From Megasphaera sp. AM44-1BH (lineage in GTDB: Bacteria; Bacillota; Negativicutes; Veillonellales; Megasphaeraceae), in NCBI RefSeq assembly GCF_003467125.1, contig NZ_QSFA01000013.1, positions 1 to 64,000 of the forward strand: 64,000 nucleotides of DNA, read 5' to 3'. A model generated the notes under the pieces. That model searched no databases. It saw only the letters and a list, made by a program, of their open reading frames with translations, and was not told where the DNA came from. Shown here piece after piece: positions 25,793 to 34,626 of the stretch. The translations under genes were made by a program, and so were the position numbers. The stretch's first letter is position 1, and each line of letters begins with the position of its first letter.

Positions 25793-27586
25793 ATGGATAC
25801 AATGGAAGGTTTACGACGTTCCCAGTATTGCGCTGAAGTTTCTGAAGCAGATACGGGAAAAGAAGTCATTTTATGCGGCTGGGTTGAACGGCGCCGTGAT
25901 CATGGCGGATTGATTTTTATTGATTTGCGCGATCGCACTGGTATCGTTCAGGTCGTAGCATCACCGGATTACGAAAAGACATCGTTTGAAAAAGCGGAAC
26001 AGGTCCGTACAGAATATGTTCTGGCTGTCCGCGGTATTGTACGTATGCGGGATGCCGATACAGTCAACCCTAAAATGAAGACCGGGACCGTAGAAATCCG
26101 CTGCGAAGAACTGCGTATCCTCAATTCGTCAAAGACGCCACCGTTCTATATTGAAGATAATATCGACGTTGATGAAAAAATCCGTCTGAAATACCGCTAT
26201 CTTGATCTGCGTCGTCCGGAAATGCAGAATAACCTTATCATGCGGCATAAGGTAAAACATGCTATGCGTACATTCCTCAATGAACATGGATTCATTGATA
26301 TTGAAACGCCGGAATTGTGCAAGAGCACACCGGAAGGGGCGCGTGACTATCTGGTACCGAGCCGGGTTAATGAAGGCAAGTTCTATGCTCTGCCCCAGTC
26401 CCCGCAGATTTTTAAACAGCTTTTGATGATTTCCGGTATGGACCGGTATTATCAGATTGCCCGCTGCTTCCGTGATGAAGATTTGCGTGCAGACCGTCAG
26501 CCGGAATTTACCCAGCTGGATATGGAAATGAGCTTCATGAGCCAGGAAGAAATCCTTACACTGGTAGAAAATATGGTTCATTATATTTTCAAGGAAACGC
26601 TGGGACATGATGTCAAATTGCCGATTCATCGCATGACCTGGGACTATGCCATGGAAAATTATGGTTCGGATAAACCGGATCTCCGCTTTGACATGAAGTT
26701 TACTGATGTGACGGAACTTGTAAAAGATACGGACTTTAAAGTATTCCGCACGGTCATTGACAACGGCGGACAGGTGAAGGCCATTAACGTCAAGGGTGAT
26801 GCCGACATTCCCCGCCGGGAACTGGATGGTCTCGTTGAATACGTAAGCCATTATGGAGCCAAAGGTCTGGCATGGATCGGATTCTTGGAAGATGGTACAT
26901 TAAAATCCCAGATTAAGAAATTCTTTGGCGAAGATAAGCTCCGTGAAATCGGTAAAGCCTGTGGCGCTGAAACAGGGGATTTAGTCCTCATGATTGCCGA
27001 TAAGCCGAAAATCGTAGCGGCTGCTCTCGGTGAACTGCGTAAGGAAATGGCCCGCCGCATGAATCTTATCGACGAAAATGAATTTGCTTTTACCTGGGTT
27101 GTCGATTTCCCCATGTTTGAATACAGTGAAGAAGAACATCGCTATGTTGCCATGCATCATCCGTTCACGGCTATGCGGGATGAAGACCTGGATAAACTGG
27201 AAACTGACCCGGCTCATGTATATGCTAAGGCGTATGACCTGGTACTTAATGGTATTGAACTGGGTGGCGGTTCTCTTCGTATTTATCAGCCTGATATCCA
27301 GCAGCGCGTGTTCAAGGCGATTGGCCTGACACCGGAAGAAGTAGAACAGAAATTCGGCTTCCTCGTCCGTGCCTTTGAATACGGTGCTCCGCCCCACGGA
27401 GGACTGGCTTTCGGTCTGGACCGCATGATCATGCTCATGCTCAAACGCAAGTCGATCCGCGATGTCATAGCATTCCCGAAGACACAGAATGCGATTGATC
27501 CCATGAGCGAAGCTCCTTCGCCTGTTACGAAAAAGCAGCTCCACGAACTGCATATTCAGGTAGAAGAAGATCTGGTAAGCAAATAA
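25793..27586 (+). CDS. aspS: Aspartyl-tRNA synthetase, bacterial type
   Basis: This 597-aa class IIb synthetase has an N-terminal OB anticodon-binding fold (GWVERRRDHGGLIFIDLRDR), catalytic motifs (FRDEDLRADRQPEFTQLD, GLAFGLDRMIMLML) and the large bacterial GAD insertion in the middle, as expected for this length. I start at ATG 25793, the first ATG after AAGGGATGAG; another ATG 9 nt later is possible. It ends the nine-gene run and is followed by a strong terminator. Confidence 0.95.
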   Translation: MDTMEGLRRSQYCAEVSEADTGKEVILCGWVERRRDHGGLIFIDLRDRTGIVQVVASPDYEKTSFEKAEQVRTEYVLAVRGIVRMRDADTVNPKMKTGTVEIRCEELRILNSSKTPPFYIEDNIDVDEKIRLKYRYLDLRRPEMQNNLIMRHKVKHAMRTFLNEHGFIDIETPELCKSTPEGARDYLVPSRVNEGKFYALPQSPQIFKQLLMISGMDRYYQIARCFRDEDLRADRQPEFTQLDMEMSFMSQEEILTLVENMVHYIFKETLGHDVKLPIHRMTWDYAMENYGSDKPDLRFDMKFTDVTELVKDTDFKVFRTVIDNGGQVKAINVKGDADIPRRELDGLVEYVSHYGAKGLAWIGFLEDGTLKSQIKKFFGEDKLREIGKACGAETGDLVLMIADKPKIVAAALGELRKEMARRMNLIDENEFAFTWVVDFPMFEYSEEEHRYVAMHHPFTAMRDEDLDKLETDPAHVYAKAYDLVLNGIELGGGSLRIYQPDIQQRVFKAIGLTPEEVEQKFGFLVRAFEYGAPPHGGLAFGLDRMIMLMLKRKSIRDVIAFPKTQNAIDPMSEAPSPVTKKQLHELHIQVEEDLVSK

Positions 27587-27601
27587 GATTATATGACAAA
27601 T

Positions 27602-27657
27602 AAAGAGAGGCTGCAGTAAAATGAACGTTTGTATTCATTTTGCTACAGCCTCTCTTT
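27602..27657. terminator. Bidirectional terminator between aspS and the nitroreductase gene
   Basis: AAAGAGAGGCTG and CAGCCTCTCTTT are perfect outer arms with further pairing (GTAAAATGAA / TTCATTTTGC), and A/T tracts on both sides. It serves the two convergent genes. Confidence 0.9.
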
Positions 27658-27728
27658 GTTTGGTGTCAGCAGATGTCTGCTCTGGGTTAAAACGCGGATC
27701 CTATACCTGGTTCCGTGTGCTGGTGATA

Positions 27729-28304
27729 TCAAATGATCGTGTAGCGGCCATCCTTGCGGCGGGGCATAGACGGCGACTGTGCGGCATATCCCAGGGTAAT
27801 CATCGCTACGAGCTCGCCTTTATCTGGTGCAAACATATCATGTACTTCCTGTCCGACACCTCCGGCAAGAGGAGCCGTAAGCCAGCAGCTGCCCAGCCCT
27901 TTGTCGGTGGCTGTCAGAAGCATGTTTTCAATGGCAGCGGCAACACTCTGGATGGCCGGAATGGGCATTTCATATTCTGTCCGGAGAAGAAAGGCCAGGA
28001 TACAGACGGGAGCGTCGCCGAGAAAACGGACAAAGTCAGCCGTTTCTGTAATGACCTGGGGATATTTGGCAAACCGGCGGTGCCAGTATGGCATAAGATT
28101 TTTAGTGGCTTCGGCCATTAATTTTTTTAATGCTTCCATCTTTTCAGGACTTCTGATAACGATAAAATACCATGGCTGCAGATTACTGGCTGAAGGGGCC
28201 ATGACGGCTGCTTCCAGTATGTCCTTTAAGTCTGTATCGGATACAGGCTGATTGGTATATTTCCGTATGCTGCGGCGCCTGGTAATGGCGGATACTGTTT
28301 CCAT
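27729..28304 (-). CDS. Nitroreductase-family FMN-dependent oxidoreductase
   Basis: This 191-aa protein opens with the FMN-binding signature RRRSIRKYTNQPVS, followed by AAVMAPSASNLQPWYFIV, and has the C-terminal block GLGSCWLTAPLAGG. Family members reduce nitro compounds, quinones or flavins with NAD(P)H; no specific substrate can be read. I start at ATG 28304 because AAGGAGGT (28311-28318, minus strand) is ideally spaced; the longer frame to 28325 would contain this ribosome-binding site. Monocistronic, divergent from the racemase gene. Confidence 0.88.
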   Translation of the reverse strand: METVSAITRRRSIRKYTNQPVSDTDLKDILEAAVMAPSASNLQPWYFIVIRSPEKMEALKKLMAEATKNLMPYWHRRFAKYPQVITETADFVRFLGDAPVCILAFLLRTEYEMPIPAIQSVAAAIENMLLTATDKGLGSCWLTAPLAGGVGQEVHDMFAPDKGELVAMITLGYAAQSPSMPRRKDGRYTII

Positions 28305-28515
28305 ATGATGGACCTCCTTATGCATGATTGTGTGTTATTTTTATGGTAATGTAAAATCTGGGTGACGTCAATCTTTCTTAAGAAACAAGTATGTGTCGAA
28401 ATTTATCCGACTTTCATATATACCCTGTTCAAATAGTCGCGATGTGTTATAATAAACTGTATGTAAATTATCCGGTCCGTCCGGGTAGAGAATGGACCAT
28501 CATTGAGGTGTAAAC

Positions 28516-29358
28516 ATGACAGAGGAAATCCATTATGTGAAAGCCGACCCCAGTGGCAATACGACGATTCTCGTATTAGATGCCGTTCCTAAACAGGAAC
28601 ATGCTTCGCTGGCAGCCAGACTGCTGCAGCCTGAGTGTGTCGGCGCAGAGCAAGTAGGTTTTCTGACCTGGCCTGATAAAGAAGCAGATGTACGTCTGGA
28701 TATGATGGGTGGTGAATTTTGTGGCAATGCTTCACGCTCTGCTGCAGCGTATTTACTGTCCCGGTCTGGACAGGATCATGGCGAGTACCGTATTTCCTGT
28801 TCTGGGTGTAATAAGATATTGAAAGCCGTTGTAGTCCGTGATGAAGGCGAATTGTACGATGCTTCCATCGAAGTACCGCTGCCCCGGAAAATGGATATTG
28901 TCAGTCTGGCAGACAATGATATAACGTATCGATTTTATCAGATTGAATTGCCCGGGATTATGCATTTCGTTCATTTTACTCCTTCTATAAAGACGATAGA
29001 TAAGAATGCGTTATGGCGGGCTGTATATCAGTATGCCAGCACCCGACATTATGAAGCCTTTGGCATGAATCTGGTAGACCGGAAAACGCTTACGATGATA
29101 CCTGCTGTGTATGTGGCGGGCACGGATACGTTGTATTGGGAAAAAAGCTGTGGTTCCGGATCGGCTGCCACGGCAGCAGCACTGGCTCATCTGTGCGGTC
29201 ATAATATTGCCTGTGAAATACGCCAGCCTGGTGGCAGCATTACGATTGAAGCGTCTTATGCAGACCAGTCGGTTAAACACATCAGTATAGGAGGTCCCGT
29301 GCGGATAGAAACGGAACAAAGTGTTTGCATTGACAAGGAGATACCAGGCAAGGTATAA
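28516..29358 (+). CDS. Cofactor-independent amino-acid racemase, CntK/histidine-racemase-like (DapF fold)
   Basis: This 280-aa protein has the diaminopimelate-epimerase fold with two catalytic cysteines (GGEFCGNASRS, about residue 75, and EKSCGSGSAATAAA, about 215). The N-terminus YVKADPSGNTTILVLD, the AEQVGF block and RQPGGSITIEA resemble staphylococcal CntK (PSGN-TILV, EQVGF, QPGGSI) rather than true DapF (which has GLGNDF). CntK makes D-histidine for staphylopine, but no cntL/cntM-like genes are nearby, so the role may be D-amino-acid production or an unknown racemisation. GAGGTG precedes ATG 28516. Its 3' end contains the promoter for the ZTP riboswitch and fhs. Confidence 0.75.
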   Translation: MTEEIHYVKADPSGNTTILVLDAVPKQEHASLAARLLQPECVGAEQVGFLTWPDKEADVRLDMMGGEFCGNASRSAAAYLLSRSGQDHGEYRISCSGCNKILKAVVVRDEGELYDASIEVPLPRKMDIVSLADNDITYRFYQIELPGIMHFVHFTPSIKTIDKNALWRAVYQYASTRHYEAFGMNLVDRKTLTMIPAVYVAGTDTLYWEKSCGSGSAATAAALAHLCGHNIACEIRQPGGSITIEASYADQSVKHISIGGPVRIETEQSVCIDKEIPGKV

Positions 29359-29359
29359 T
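29330..29359 (+). promoter_or_regulatory. Promoter for the ZTP riboswitch and fhs
   Basis: A perfect TTGACA (29330-29335), an 18-bp spacer and a perfect TATAAT (29354-29359) lie inside the last codons of the racemase gene; the -10 box overlaps its stop codon. Transcription should begin at about 29366, just at the aptamer. Confidence 0.8.
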
Positions 29360-29361
29360 AG

Positions 29362-29436
29362 CTACGTAGTCATGTGACTGACGGAAGTGGACTAACCACA
29401 TGGAGCATGATCTGAAGAAGCCGACCGTCTGGGCAA
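29362..29436 (+). ncRNA. ZTP (pfl) riboswitch aptamer
   Basis: The sequence shows the conserved pfl features in order: TGTGACTGACGGAAGTGGA, CCACATGGAGCATGA, then after a short linker GCCGACCGTCTGGGCA. This class binds the purine intermediate analogues ZMP/ZTP, which accumulate when 10-formyl-tetrahydrofolate is low, and typically controls folate and purine genes. Here it precedes fhs, a classic target. Confidence 0.88.
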
Positions 29437-29462
29437 ATAGTCCGGATGGCCGGCTATTTTTA
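29436..29462 (+). terminator. Riboswitch-controlled terminator (expression platform)
   Basis: AATAGTCCGG and CCGGCTATT form a stem with one bulge, followed by TTTTTAT, immediately after the aptamer's CTGGGCA. Ligand binding would stabilise the aptamer and prevent this terminator, turning fhs on. Confidence 0.75.
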
Positions 29463-29497
29463 TCGGTGCACACAGAGAACAGGAGCTGATTTTTATT

Positions 29498-31177
29498 ATG
29501 GCTAACGTATTAAGCGATATCGAAATTGCACAGCAGACTCACCTGGAACCCATCGTAAAGATTGCAGAAAAGGTTGGTCTTACCGAAGATGACCTGGAAT
29601 TATATGGCAAATATAAAGCAAAAATTTCTTTTGATGCGATTAAACGGCTGTCCAAAAATGAAGACGGGAAGCTCGTGCTGGTAACGGCTATTACCCCGAC
29701 ACCTGCCGGAGAAGGCAAGACGCTTACGACAATCGGCCTGGCCCAGGCTCTGAACCAGCTGGGTCATAAGACGATGACGGCACTGCGCGAACCGTCTCTG
29801 GGACCTGTATTTGGTATCAAAGGGGGAGCTGCTGGCGGCGGCTATTCCCAGGTTCTCCCCATGGAAGATATTAATCTTCACTTTACGGGCGATATGCATG
29901 CTATTACGGCAGCCAACAACCTGCTGGCTGCTGCCATCGACAATCATGTACATCAGGGAAATGCCCTTCGCATCGACGTGCGCCGCATCGTATGGAAACG
30001 CGTCATGGATATGAATGACCGGGCATTGCGTGATATCGTCGTAGGTCTCGGAGGCAAGGTCAATGGATTCCCGCGGGAAGACCATTTCATGATTACCGTA
30101 GCTTCGGAAATCATGGCTATTCTCTGCCTGGCCAGTGATCTCATGGATTTGAAGAAACGGATGGGAGATATCATCGTTGCCTATGACCTTGATGGCAATC
30201 CGGTCCGGGCACGTCAGCTCGGTGTAGAAGGGGCTATGGCTATTCTCATGAAAGATGCCATCAAACCCAATATTGTCCAGACGACGGAAAATACACCGGC
30301 CCTGGTTCACGGCGGTCCCTTTGCCAATATTGCCCATGGATGCAATTCCGTAGTCGCTACCAAACTGGCTCTCAAAATGGGAGAAATCACGGTAACGGAA
30401 GCCGGATTCGGTGCCGATCTGGGCGCCGAAAAGTTCATGGATATCAAATGCCGTTTTGCCGGTATCAAGCCAGATGCCGTCGTCATTGTTGCCACTATCC
30501 GGGCACTTAAGATGCATGGGGGAGTAGACAAGAAAAATCTCCAGCCGGAAAATCTGGAAGCACTGGAAAAAGGCTTTGCCAATCTGAAGAAACATATCGA
30601 AAATATGCGCAAATATGATGTTCCCGTCGTAGTTGGCATCAACCGCTTCCTGACGGATACAGATGCTGAAATTGCATTGCTCACCCGTCTCTGCCAGAAT
30701 TATGGTGTCGATGTGGCTCTGAACAACTGCTGGGCAGAAGGCGGCAAGGGCGGACTGGAACTGGGACGGAAAGTCCTTCAGCTCCTGCAGCAGCCCAAAA
30801 CTCCATATAAACCGCTGTATGATGTCAATGACACGATTCTCCATAAATTGGAAATCCTGACAAAAGAAATTTACGGTGGCGATGGTGTTATCCTGGAAGG
30901 CAAAGCTCCGAAACAGATTGCCGAACTGGAAAAGCTGGGCCTTGATAAAATGCCGGTCTGTGTTGCCAAGACACAATATTCTCTTTCGGATAATCCGGCC
31001 TTACTGGGAGCACCGGAACATTTCAAGATTACTGTCAAAGACGTCCGCGTCTGCACTGGTGCCGGATTCATCGTCTGCCAGACCAGTAATATCATGGTCA
31101 TGCCCGGCCTTCCAAAAGTACCGGCTGCCAACCGCATGGATATTGATGAAAATGGCGTCATCACTGGTCTGTTCTGA
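29498..31177 (+). CDS. fhs: Formate-tetrahydrofolate ligase
   Basis: This 559-aa enzyme (usual size about 555) makes 10-formyl-THF from formate, THF and ATP. The P-loop TPTPAGEGKTLTTIGLAQAL is near residue 65, and other family blocks are GIKGGAAGGGYSQV and NCWAEGGKGGLEL. CAGGAGCTG lies upstream of ATG 29498. The gene is under the ZTP riboswitch, linking C1 supply to purine synthesis, and fchA follows, giving 10-formyl to methenyl/methylene-THF interconversion. Confidence 0.96.
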   Translation: MANVLSDIEIAQQTHLEPIVKIAEKVGLTEDDLELYGKYKAKISFDAIKRLSKNEDGKLVLVTAITPTPAGEGKTLTTIGLAQALNQLGHKTMTALREPSLGPVFGIKGGAAGGGYSQVLPMEDINLHFTGDMHAITAANNLLAAAIDNHVHQGNALRIDVRRIVWKRVMDMNDRALRDIVVGLGGKVNGFPREDHFMITVASEIMAILCLASDLMDLKKRMGDIIVAYDLDGNPVRARQLGVEGAMAILMKDAIKPNIVQTTENTPALVHGGPFANIAHGCNSVVATKLALKMGEITVTEAGFGADLGAEKFMDIKCRFAGIKPDAVVIVATIRALKMHGGVDKKNLQPENLEALEKGFANLKKHIENMRKYDVPVVVGINRFLTDTDAEIALLTRLCQNYGVDVALNNCWAEGGKGGLELGRKVLQLLQQPKTPYKPLYDVNDTILHKLEILTKEIYGGDGVILEGKAPKQIAELEKLGLDKMPVCVAKTQYSLSDNPALLGAPEHFKITVKDVRVCTGAGFIVCQTSNIMVMPGLPKVPAANRMDIDENGVITGLF

Positions 31178-31197
31178 TCATTTCTGGATAGTTACAC

Positions 31198-31223
31198 AAA
31201 AGGCGGCTTTATGGCCGTCTTTT
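31198..31223 (+). terminator. Terminator between fhs and fchA
   Basis: AAAAGGCGGC and GCCGTCTTTT form a 10-bp stem with one mismatch and a TTTTGCC tail. It may be leaky, since fchA lies only 48 nt beyond it and has no obvious strong promoter. Confidence 0.65.
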
Positions 31224-31270
31224 GCCGTATACAGGCAATTAAAATAAAATGTATAAGTGAGGATACGGAT

Positions 31271-31891
31271 GTGAGCGAGAAAAAATTATGCAGTATGCCA
31301 GCAGAGGAGCTGCTGGCAGCTACTGCTTCGAAAGCCCCCGTGCCAGGAGGTGGCGGGATTGCGGCCCTTACGGCAGCTTCGGCGGCCGCTCTGGTTGAAA
31401 TGGTGGCCAATCTTACTATAGGCAAAAAAGGATATGAAAAGGTAGAACCGATGATGCAGGAGATACGCAGTCAGGCTGAAGTCTTGCGGCTCCGCTATCA
31501 GGCCGGCATCGATGAAGACGCCCGGGCTTTTGAAGGCGTCATACGGGCCGTCCGGCTTCCCAAAGATACGCCGGACCGTACTGCCGTGGTACAACAGGCT
31601 TTTAAAGACGCGGCAGCCATTCCTTTTGCATTGGGAAAAGATATTTTTGTACTTCTCCAGCTGAGTGAACAGGTGGTACGTTATGGCAATGCCTGGGTCA
31701 TTACGGATGGGGCTATTGCTGCCATGAATGCCAGAGCCGCTATGCGCTCGGCTTTTTATAGCGTACGTATCAATCTGAAATCTATTACGGATAAGGAGTA
31801 TGTTCATTGCATGACCGGGGCTATGGTCGATATTGAACAAAAAGCGGCCCGTATCGAAGAAACGGTGGAAAAAGAATACCAGAGTCGTTAG
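31271..31891 (+). CDS. fchA: Methenyltetrahydrofolate cyclohydrolase / cyclodeaminase-family protein
   Basis: This 206-aa helical protein of the FTCD-C (FchA) family includes the signature APVPGGGGIAALTAASAAAL (about residues 22-41) and a central helix LRYQAGIDEDARAFEGV. FchA interconverts methenyl- and formyl-THF, which fits the fhs neighbour. GTG 31271 is preferred because GAGG lies 9 nt upstream and the protein then begins at the usual N-terminus; the frame is open back to 31211 but that stretch overlaps the terminator. Confidence 0.85.
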   Translation: MSEKKLCSMPAEELLAATASKAPVPGGGGIAALTAASAAALVEMVANLTIGKKGYEKVEPMMQEIRSQAEVLRLRYQAGIDEDARAFEGVIRAVRLPKDTPDRTAVVQQAFKDAAAIPFALGKDIFVLLQLSEQVVRYGNAWVITDGAIAAMNARAAMRSAFYSVRINLKSITDKEYVHCMTGAMVDIEQKAARIEETVEKEYQSR

Positions 31892-31970
31892 AGCCTGTGC
31901 AATTCCTGTCATTGTATGACATGCGGCTGTCATGAGAAACGGGCTGTCTTGCCTGGAAGGAGGGTGTCTT

Positions 31971-32981
31971 ATGTCTTTTCATATTGTTCATAATGATATT
32001 GTCAGGATGAAGACGGATGCTATTGTTAATGCAGCCAATCCGGCATTATTGGCGGGAAGTGGTGTATGTGGCGCCATTTTCCATGCTGCCGGGTATGACG
32101 AACTGTCTGCCGAATGCAGGCAAAAGGCTCCCTGTCCTACGGGCCAGTCGGTACTGACGTCTGCCTATCGTCTGCCGGCCCGTTATATTATCCATACCGT
32201 TGGTCCTGTGTGGCAGGGCGGTGAGGCCGGGGAAAAGGAACATCTGGCATCTTGTTATTCTACAGCTCTGGAAACGGCTATGAAAGCGGGATGCAAGTCT
32301 ATTTCCTTTCCTCTCATTTCTTCGGGCATTTTTGGCTATCCCGCACAGGAAGCCTTAGATGTTGCCTGCCAGGCCATACGGACATTTTTACAATGCCACG
32401 ATATGGATGTTTATCTCGTTGTTCTTGACCGTTCGGCTATTCAGCTCAGCCGTCATCTGACTGATGAATTGAAGCGGTATCTAAATCACTCCTTTGATGA
32501 AGCGGAACGGGAAGAACCCGGTGAAATATGCGCTTGTCATCTTGAACAGGATGCCCGTGCAGATTCGTGTTATGGAACAGACCACTTCGCCCGGCCAGAA
32601 AAAATGGGAATGGGAAGACATTCGCTGGAACAGATGATTCAAAATCTGGATGAGACCTTTTCCCACATGCTATTGCGCCTCATCGATGAAAAAGGCTACA
32701 GTGATGTGGAAGTATACAAACGGGCCAATATGGACCGGAAGCTGTTTTCTAAAATCAGGAGCCATGAAGAGTATCTGCCAAAGAAAAAGACTGTCCTGGC
32801 TCTGGCTGTGGGACTGAAACTTTCTGTAGCGGAAACGGAGGAATTGCTGGATAAAGCAGGTTATTCGCTGTCAGGAAGCCAGAAGAGAGATGTCATCGTA
32901 CGGTATTTTCTGGATCACGGTGAATACGATATTTATACGATTGATAAAGCGTTATTTTATTTCGGGGAACCAGAACTGTAA
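31971..32981 (+). CDS. Macro-domain (ADP-ribose-binding) protein with C-terminal helical domain
   Basis: This 336-aa protein has an N-terminal macro domain (residues 1-160: DAIVNAANPALLAGSGVCGA, FPLISSGIFGYP) that binds or removes ADP-ribose, then a linker and a helical C-terminal domain (about 220-336: YKRANMDRKLFSKIRSHEEY, TVLALAVGLKLSVAETEELL) resembling the HTH-like domain often fused to clostridial macro domains. ATG 31971 follows GGAAGGAGGG. A VWA-domain gene follows 94 nt later on the same strand. The likely role is ADP-ribosylation reversal or sensing; the target is unknown. Confidence 0.85.
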   Translation: MSFHIVHNDIVRMKTDAIVNAANPALLAGSGVCGAIFHAAGYDELSAECRQKAPCPTGQSVLTSAYRLPARYIIHTVGPVWQGGEAGEKEHLASCYSTALETAMKAGCKSISFPLISSGIFGYPAQEALDVACQAIRTFLQCHDMDVYLVVLDRSAIQLSRHLTDELKRYLNHSFDEAEREEPGEICACHLEQDARADSCYGTDHFARPEKMGMGRHSLEQMIQNLDETFSHMLLRLIDEKGYSDVEVYKRANMDRKLFSKIRSHEEYLPKKKTVLALAVGLKLSVAETEELLDKAGYSLSGSQKRDVIVRYFLDHGEYDIYTIDKALFYFGEPEL

Positions 32982-32994
32982 ATAGAGCGGATTT

Positions 32995-33011
32995 GTCGCT
33001 TTGTAAGCGAC
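32995..33011 (+). other. Small hairpin between the macro and VWA genes
   Basis: GTCGCTT, TGT, AAGCGAC form a 7-bp stem with no T tract. It could be an attenuator or mRNA-processing element separating the two genes. Confidence 0.35.
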
Positions 33012-33075
33012 CACGTCATGCCTTATCTCTGTTACACTGTTTATATCAGATATGAAGTGACAGGGAGGAATCAGT

Positions 33076-33762
33076 ATGAAGAGTACATCAATGCTTACAG
33101 AAATGGTATTTATCCTGGACCGCAGTGGTTCGATGACAGGACTGGAAGATGATACGATTGGCGGATTCAATTCGTTGATTCAAAGACAAAAAAAAGAAGA
33201 TGGCGATGCGGTAGTGACTACGGTATTATTTGACACGGCATCAGATGTCGTATATGACCGGGTGCCATTGGATGAAGTACCCCGCATGACGGAATACGTG
33301 TACCGGACAGGCGGCTGTACTGCGCTGTTGGATACTTTGGGGAAAACGATAGAACGGATCCGTATCATTCAAAACCATCTACCAGCGGAATACAGACCGG
33401 ACAAAACGATAGTCGTGGTTATTACAGACGGGAAGGAAAATACCAGCCGGCTGTATGACCAGCATACGGTGCGGCAGATGATTGAACGGCAGCAAAAGAA
33501 AGACGGATGGGAATTTTTGTTTCTCGGTGCAAATATGGATGCTGTGACGGAAGCTGGCCATTTGGGAATCCGGCCAGAACGTGCCGTAGAGTATGTGTGT
33601 GATGAAGAAGGGACTGCTATGAATTTCAGAGCCGTATCTCATTTTATGAGCTGTGCCCGCTGCATGGATCCTTTAGGAGTGCTGTCTGAAACGGATGACG
33701 AATGGAAAAAAGATATTGAACAATATGCCCGTTCACAAAAAAAGGGAAATCGTAATGGTTAA
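33076..33762 (+). CDS. VWA-domain protein
   Basis: This 228-aa protein is essentially one von Willebrand factor A domain. The MIDAS motif DRSGSM is near residue 15 (FILDRSGSMTGLEDDTIGGF), the conserved Thr lies in YRTGGCTALLD, and the distal Asp in VVVITDGKENTSR. There is no signal peptide or membrane segment, so it is cytoplasmic. GGGAGGAATC precedes the ATG. Similar small VWA proteins occur beside macro domains and in tellurite/stress gene sets; a partner-binding role is inferred, not shown. Confidence 0.85.
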   Translation: MKSTSMLTEMVFILDRSGSMTGLEDDTIGGFNSLIQRQKKEDGDAVVTTVLFDTASDVVYDRVPLDEVPRMTEYVYRTGGCTALLDTLGKTIERIRIIQNHLPAEYRPDKTIVVVITDGKENTSRLYDQHTVRQMIERQQKKDGWEFLFLGANMDAVTEAGHLGIRPERAVEYVCDEEGTAMNFRAVSHFMSCARCMDPLGVLSETDDEWKKDIEQYARSQKKGNRNG

Positions 33763-33768
33763 TTTAAA

Positions 33769-33812
33769 CGCCCGCCTGTATGTCCTGAGATATACAGGCG
33801 GGCGCTGGTTTT
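33769..33812. terminator. Terminator after the VWA gene
   Basis: Perfect arms CGCCCGCCTGTAT and ATACAGGCGGGCG are followed by CTGGTTTT. On the opposite strand it can also end the convergent hydrolase gene. Confidence 0.9.
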
Positions 33813-33818
33813 ATCTGA

Positions 33819-34484
33819 TTAAAATTCATATTCTGTTCCGGGCGGAACAATGTGAACGGGAACAGAATAGGTTTCTTCTGTCATTTTTTTATAAAAGGCA
33901 GGATCTGCATTTACGACAGGCCAGGTGCCATAATGGATGGGTATCACCATTTTAGGCTGTATCCATGATGCGGCTAAGGCTGCGTCTTCCATTCCCATGG
34001 TGAAATTATCTCCGATAGGCAGGAATGCCACATCAATGGGACCAAAACGGCTATGAAGCTTCATGTCGGAATACAGCCCCGTATCGCCGGCATAATAGAT
34101 GCGTTTGCCAGCGAATTCCAGCAGACAGCCGCAGGCCATCCCGCCGGCTATGCCGGATCCGTGCAGGGCCGGTGTCAGACGTATGGAGCCGAAAGGGAAA
34201 TCCGCTTTGCCACCGATGTGCATGGCGTGGGCGTTGCAGCCTGCCATACGGGCTTTACCTGCTACTTCTGCCGTACTGATGATCAGGGCGTCGTTGGCTT
34301 TTGCAATTTCTTCGGCATCCCCGTAGTGGTCGCCATGGGCATGAGAAATAAAGATATACTGACAGGTGATAGACGATGGGCTGACCGTTGTCCAGGGATT
34401 ATCCGTAATAAACGGATCAAACAGGATAGTCGTATTTTCCGCCGATAGTGAAAAGGCCGAATGGCCGTAATACATACATTTCAT
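33819..34484 (-). CDS. UPF0173-type metal-dependent hydrolase (MBL fold)
   Basis: This 221-aa metallo-beta-lactamase-fold protein resembles the UPF0173 group (YtkL-like). It has YGHSAF at the N-terminus, SHAHGDHYGD for HxHxDH metal binding, AGDTGLYSDM and the C-terminal PIHYGTWP. The substrate is unknown. I start at ATG 34484 because homology begins there; the frame is open much further upstream but overlaps the trmL promoter region. AAAGGGGC lies upstream at usable distance. Confidence 0.85.
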   Translation of the reverse strand: MKCMYYGHSAFSLSAENTTILFDPFITDNPWTTVSPSSITCQYIFISHAHGDHYGDAEEIAKANDALIISTAEVAGKARMAGCNAHAMHIGGKADFPFGSIRLTPALHGSGIAGGMACGCLLEFAGKRIYYAGDTGLYSDMKLHSRFGPIDVAFLPIGDNFTMGMEDAALAASWIQPKMVIPIHYGTWPVVNADPAFYKKMTEETYSVPVHIVPPGTEYEF

Positions 34485-34626
34485 GAGACTTTGCCCCTTT
34501 CTGGATATACGATATGCGATAGGAGTACCGTTATGTTCTATTATAATAGAAAACAGGAGAAAAAGGAAAGTCTCTTGTACTTCCCGGGGAAATCTTGTAC
34601 AATATCCCATGGAGAGTGATGTAACG

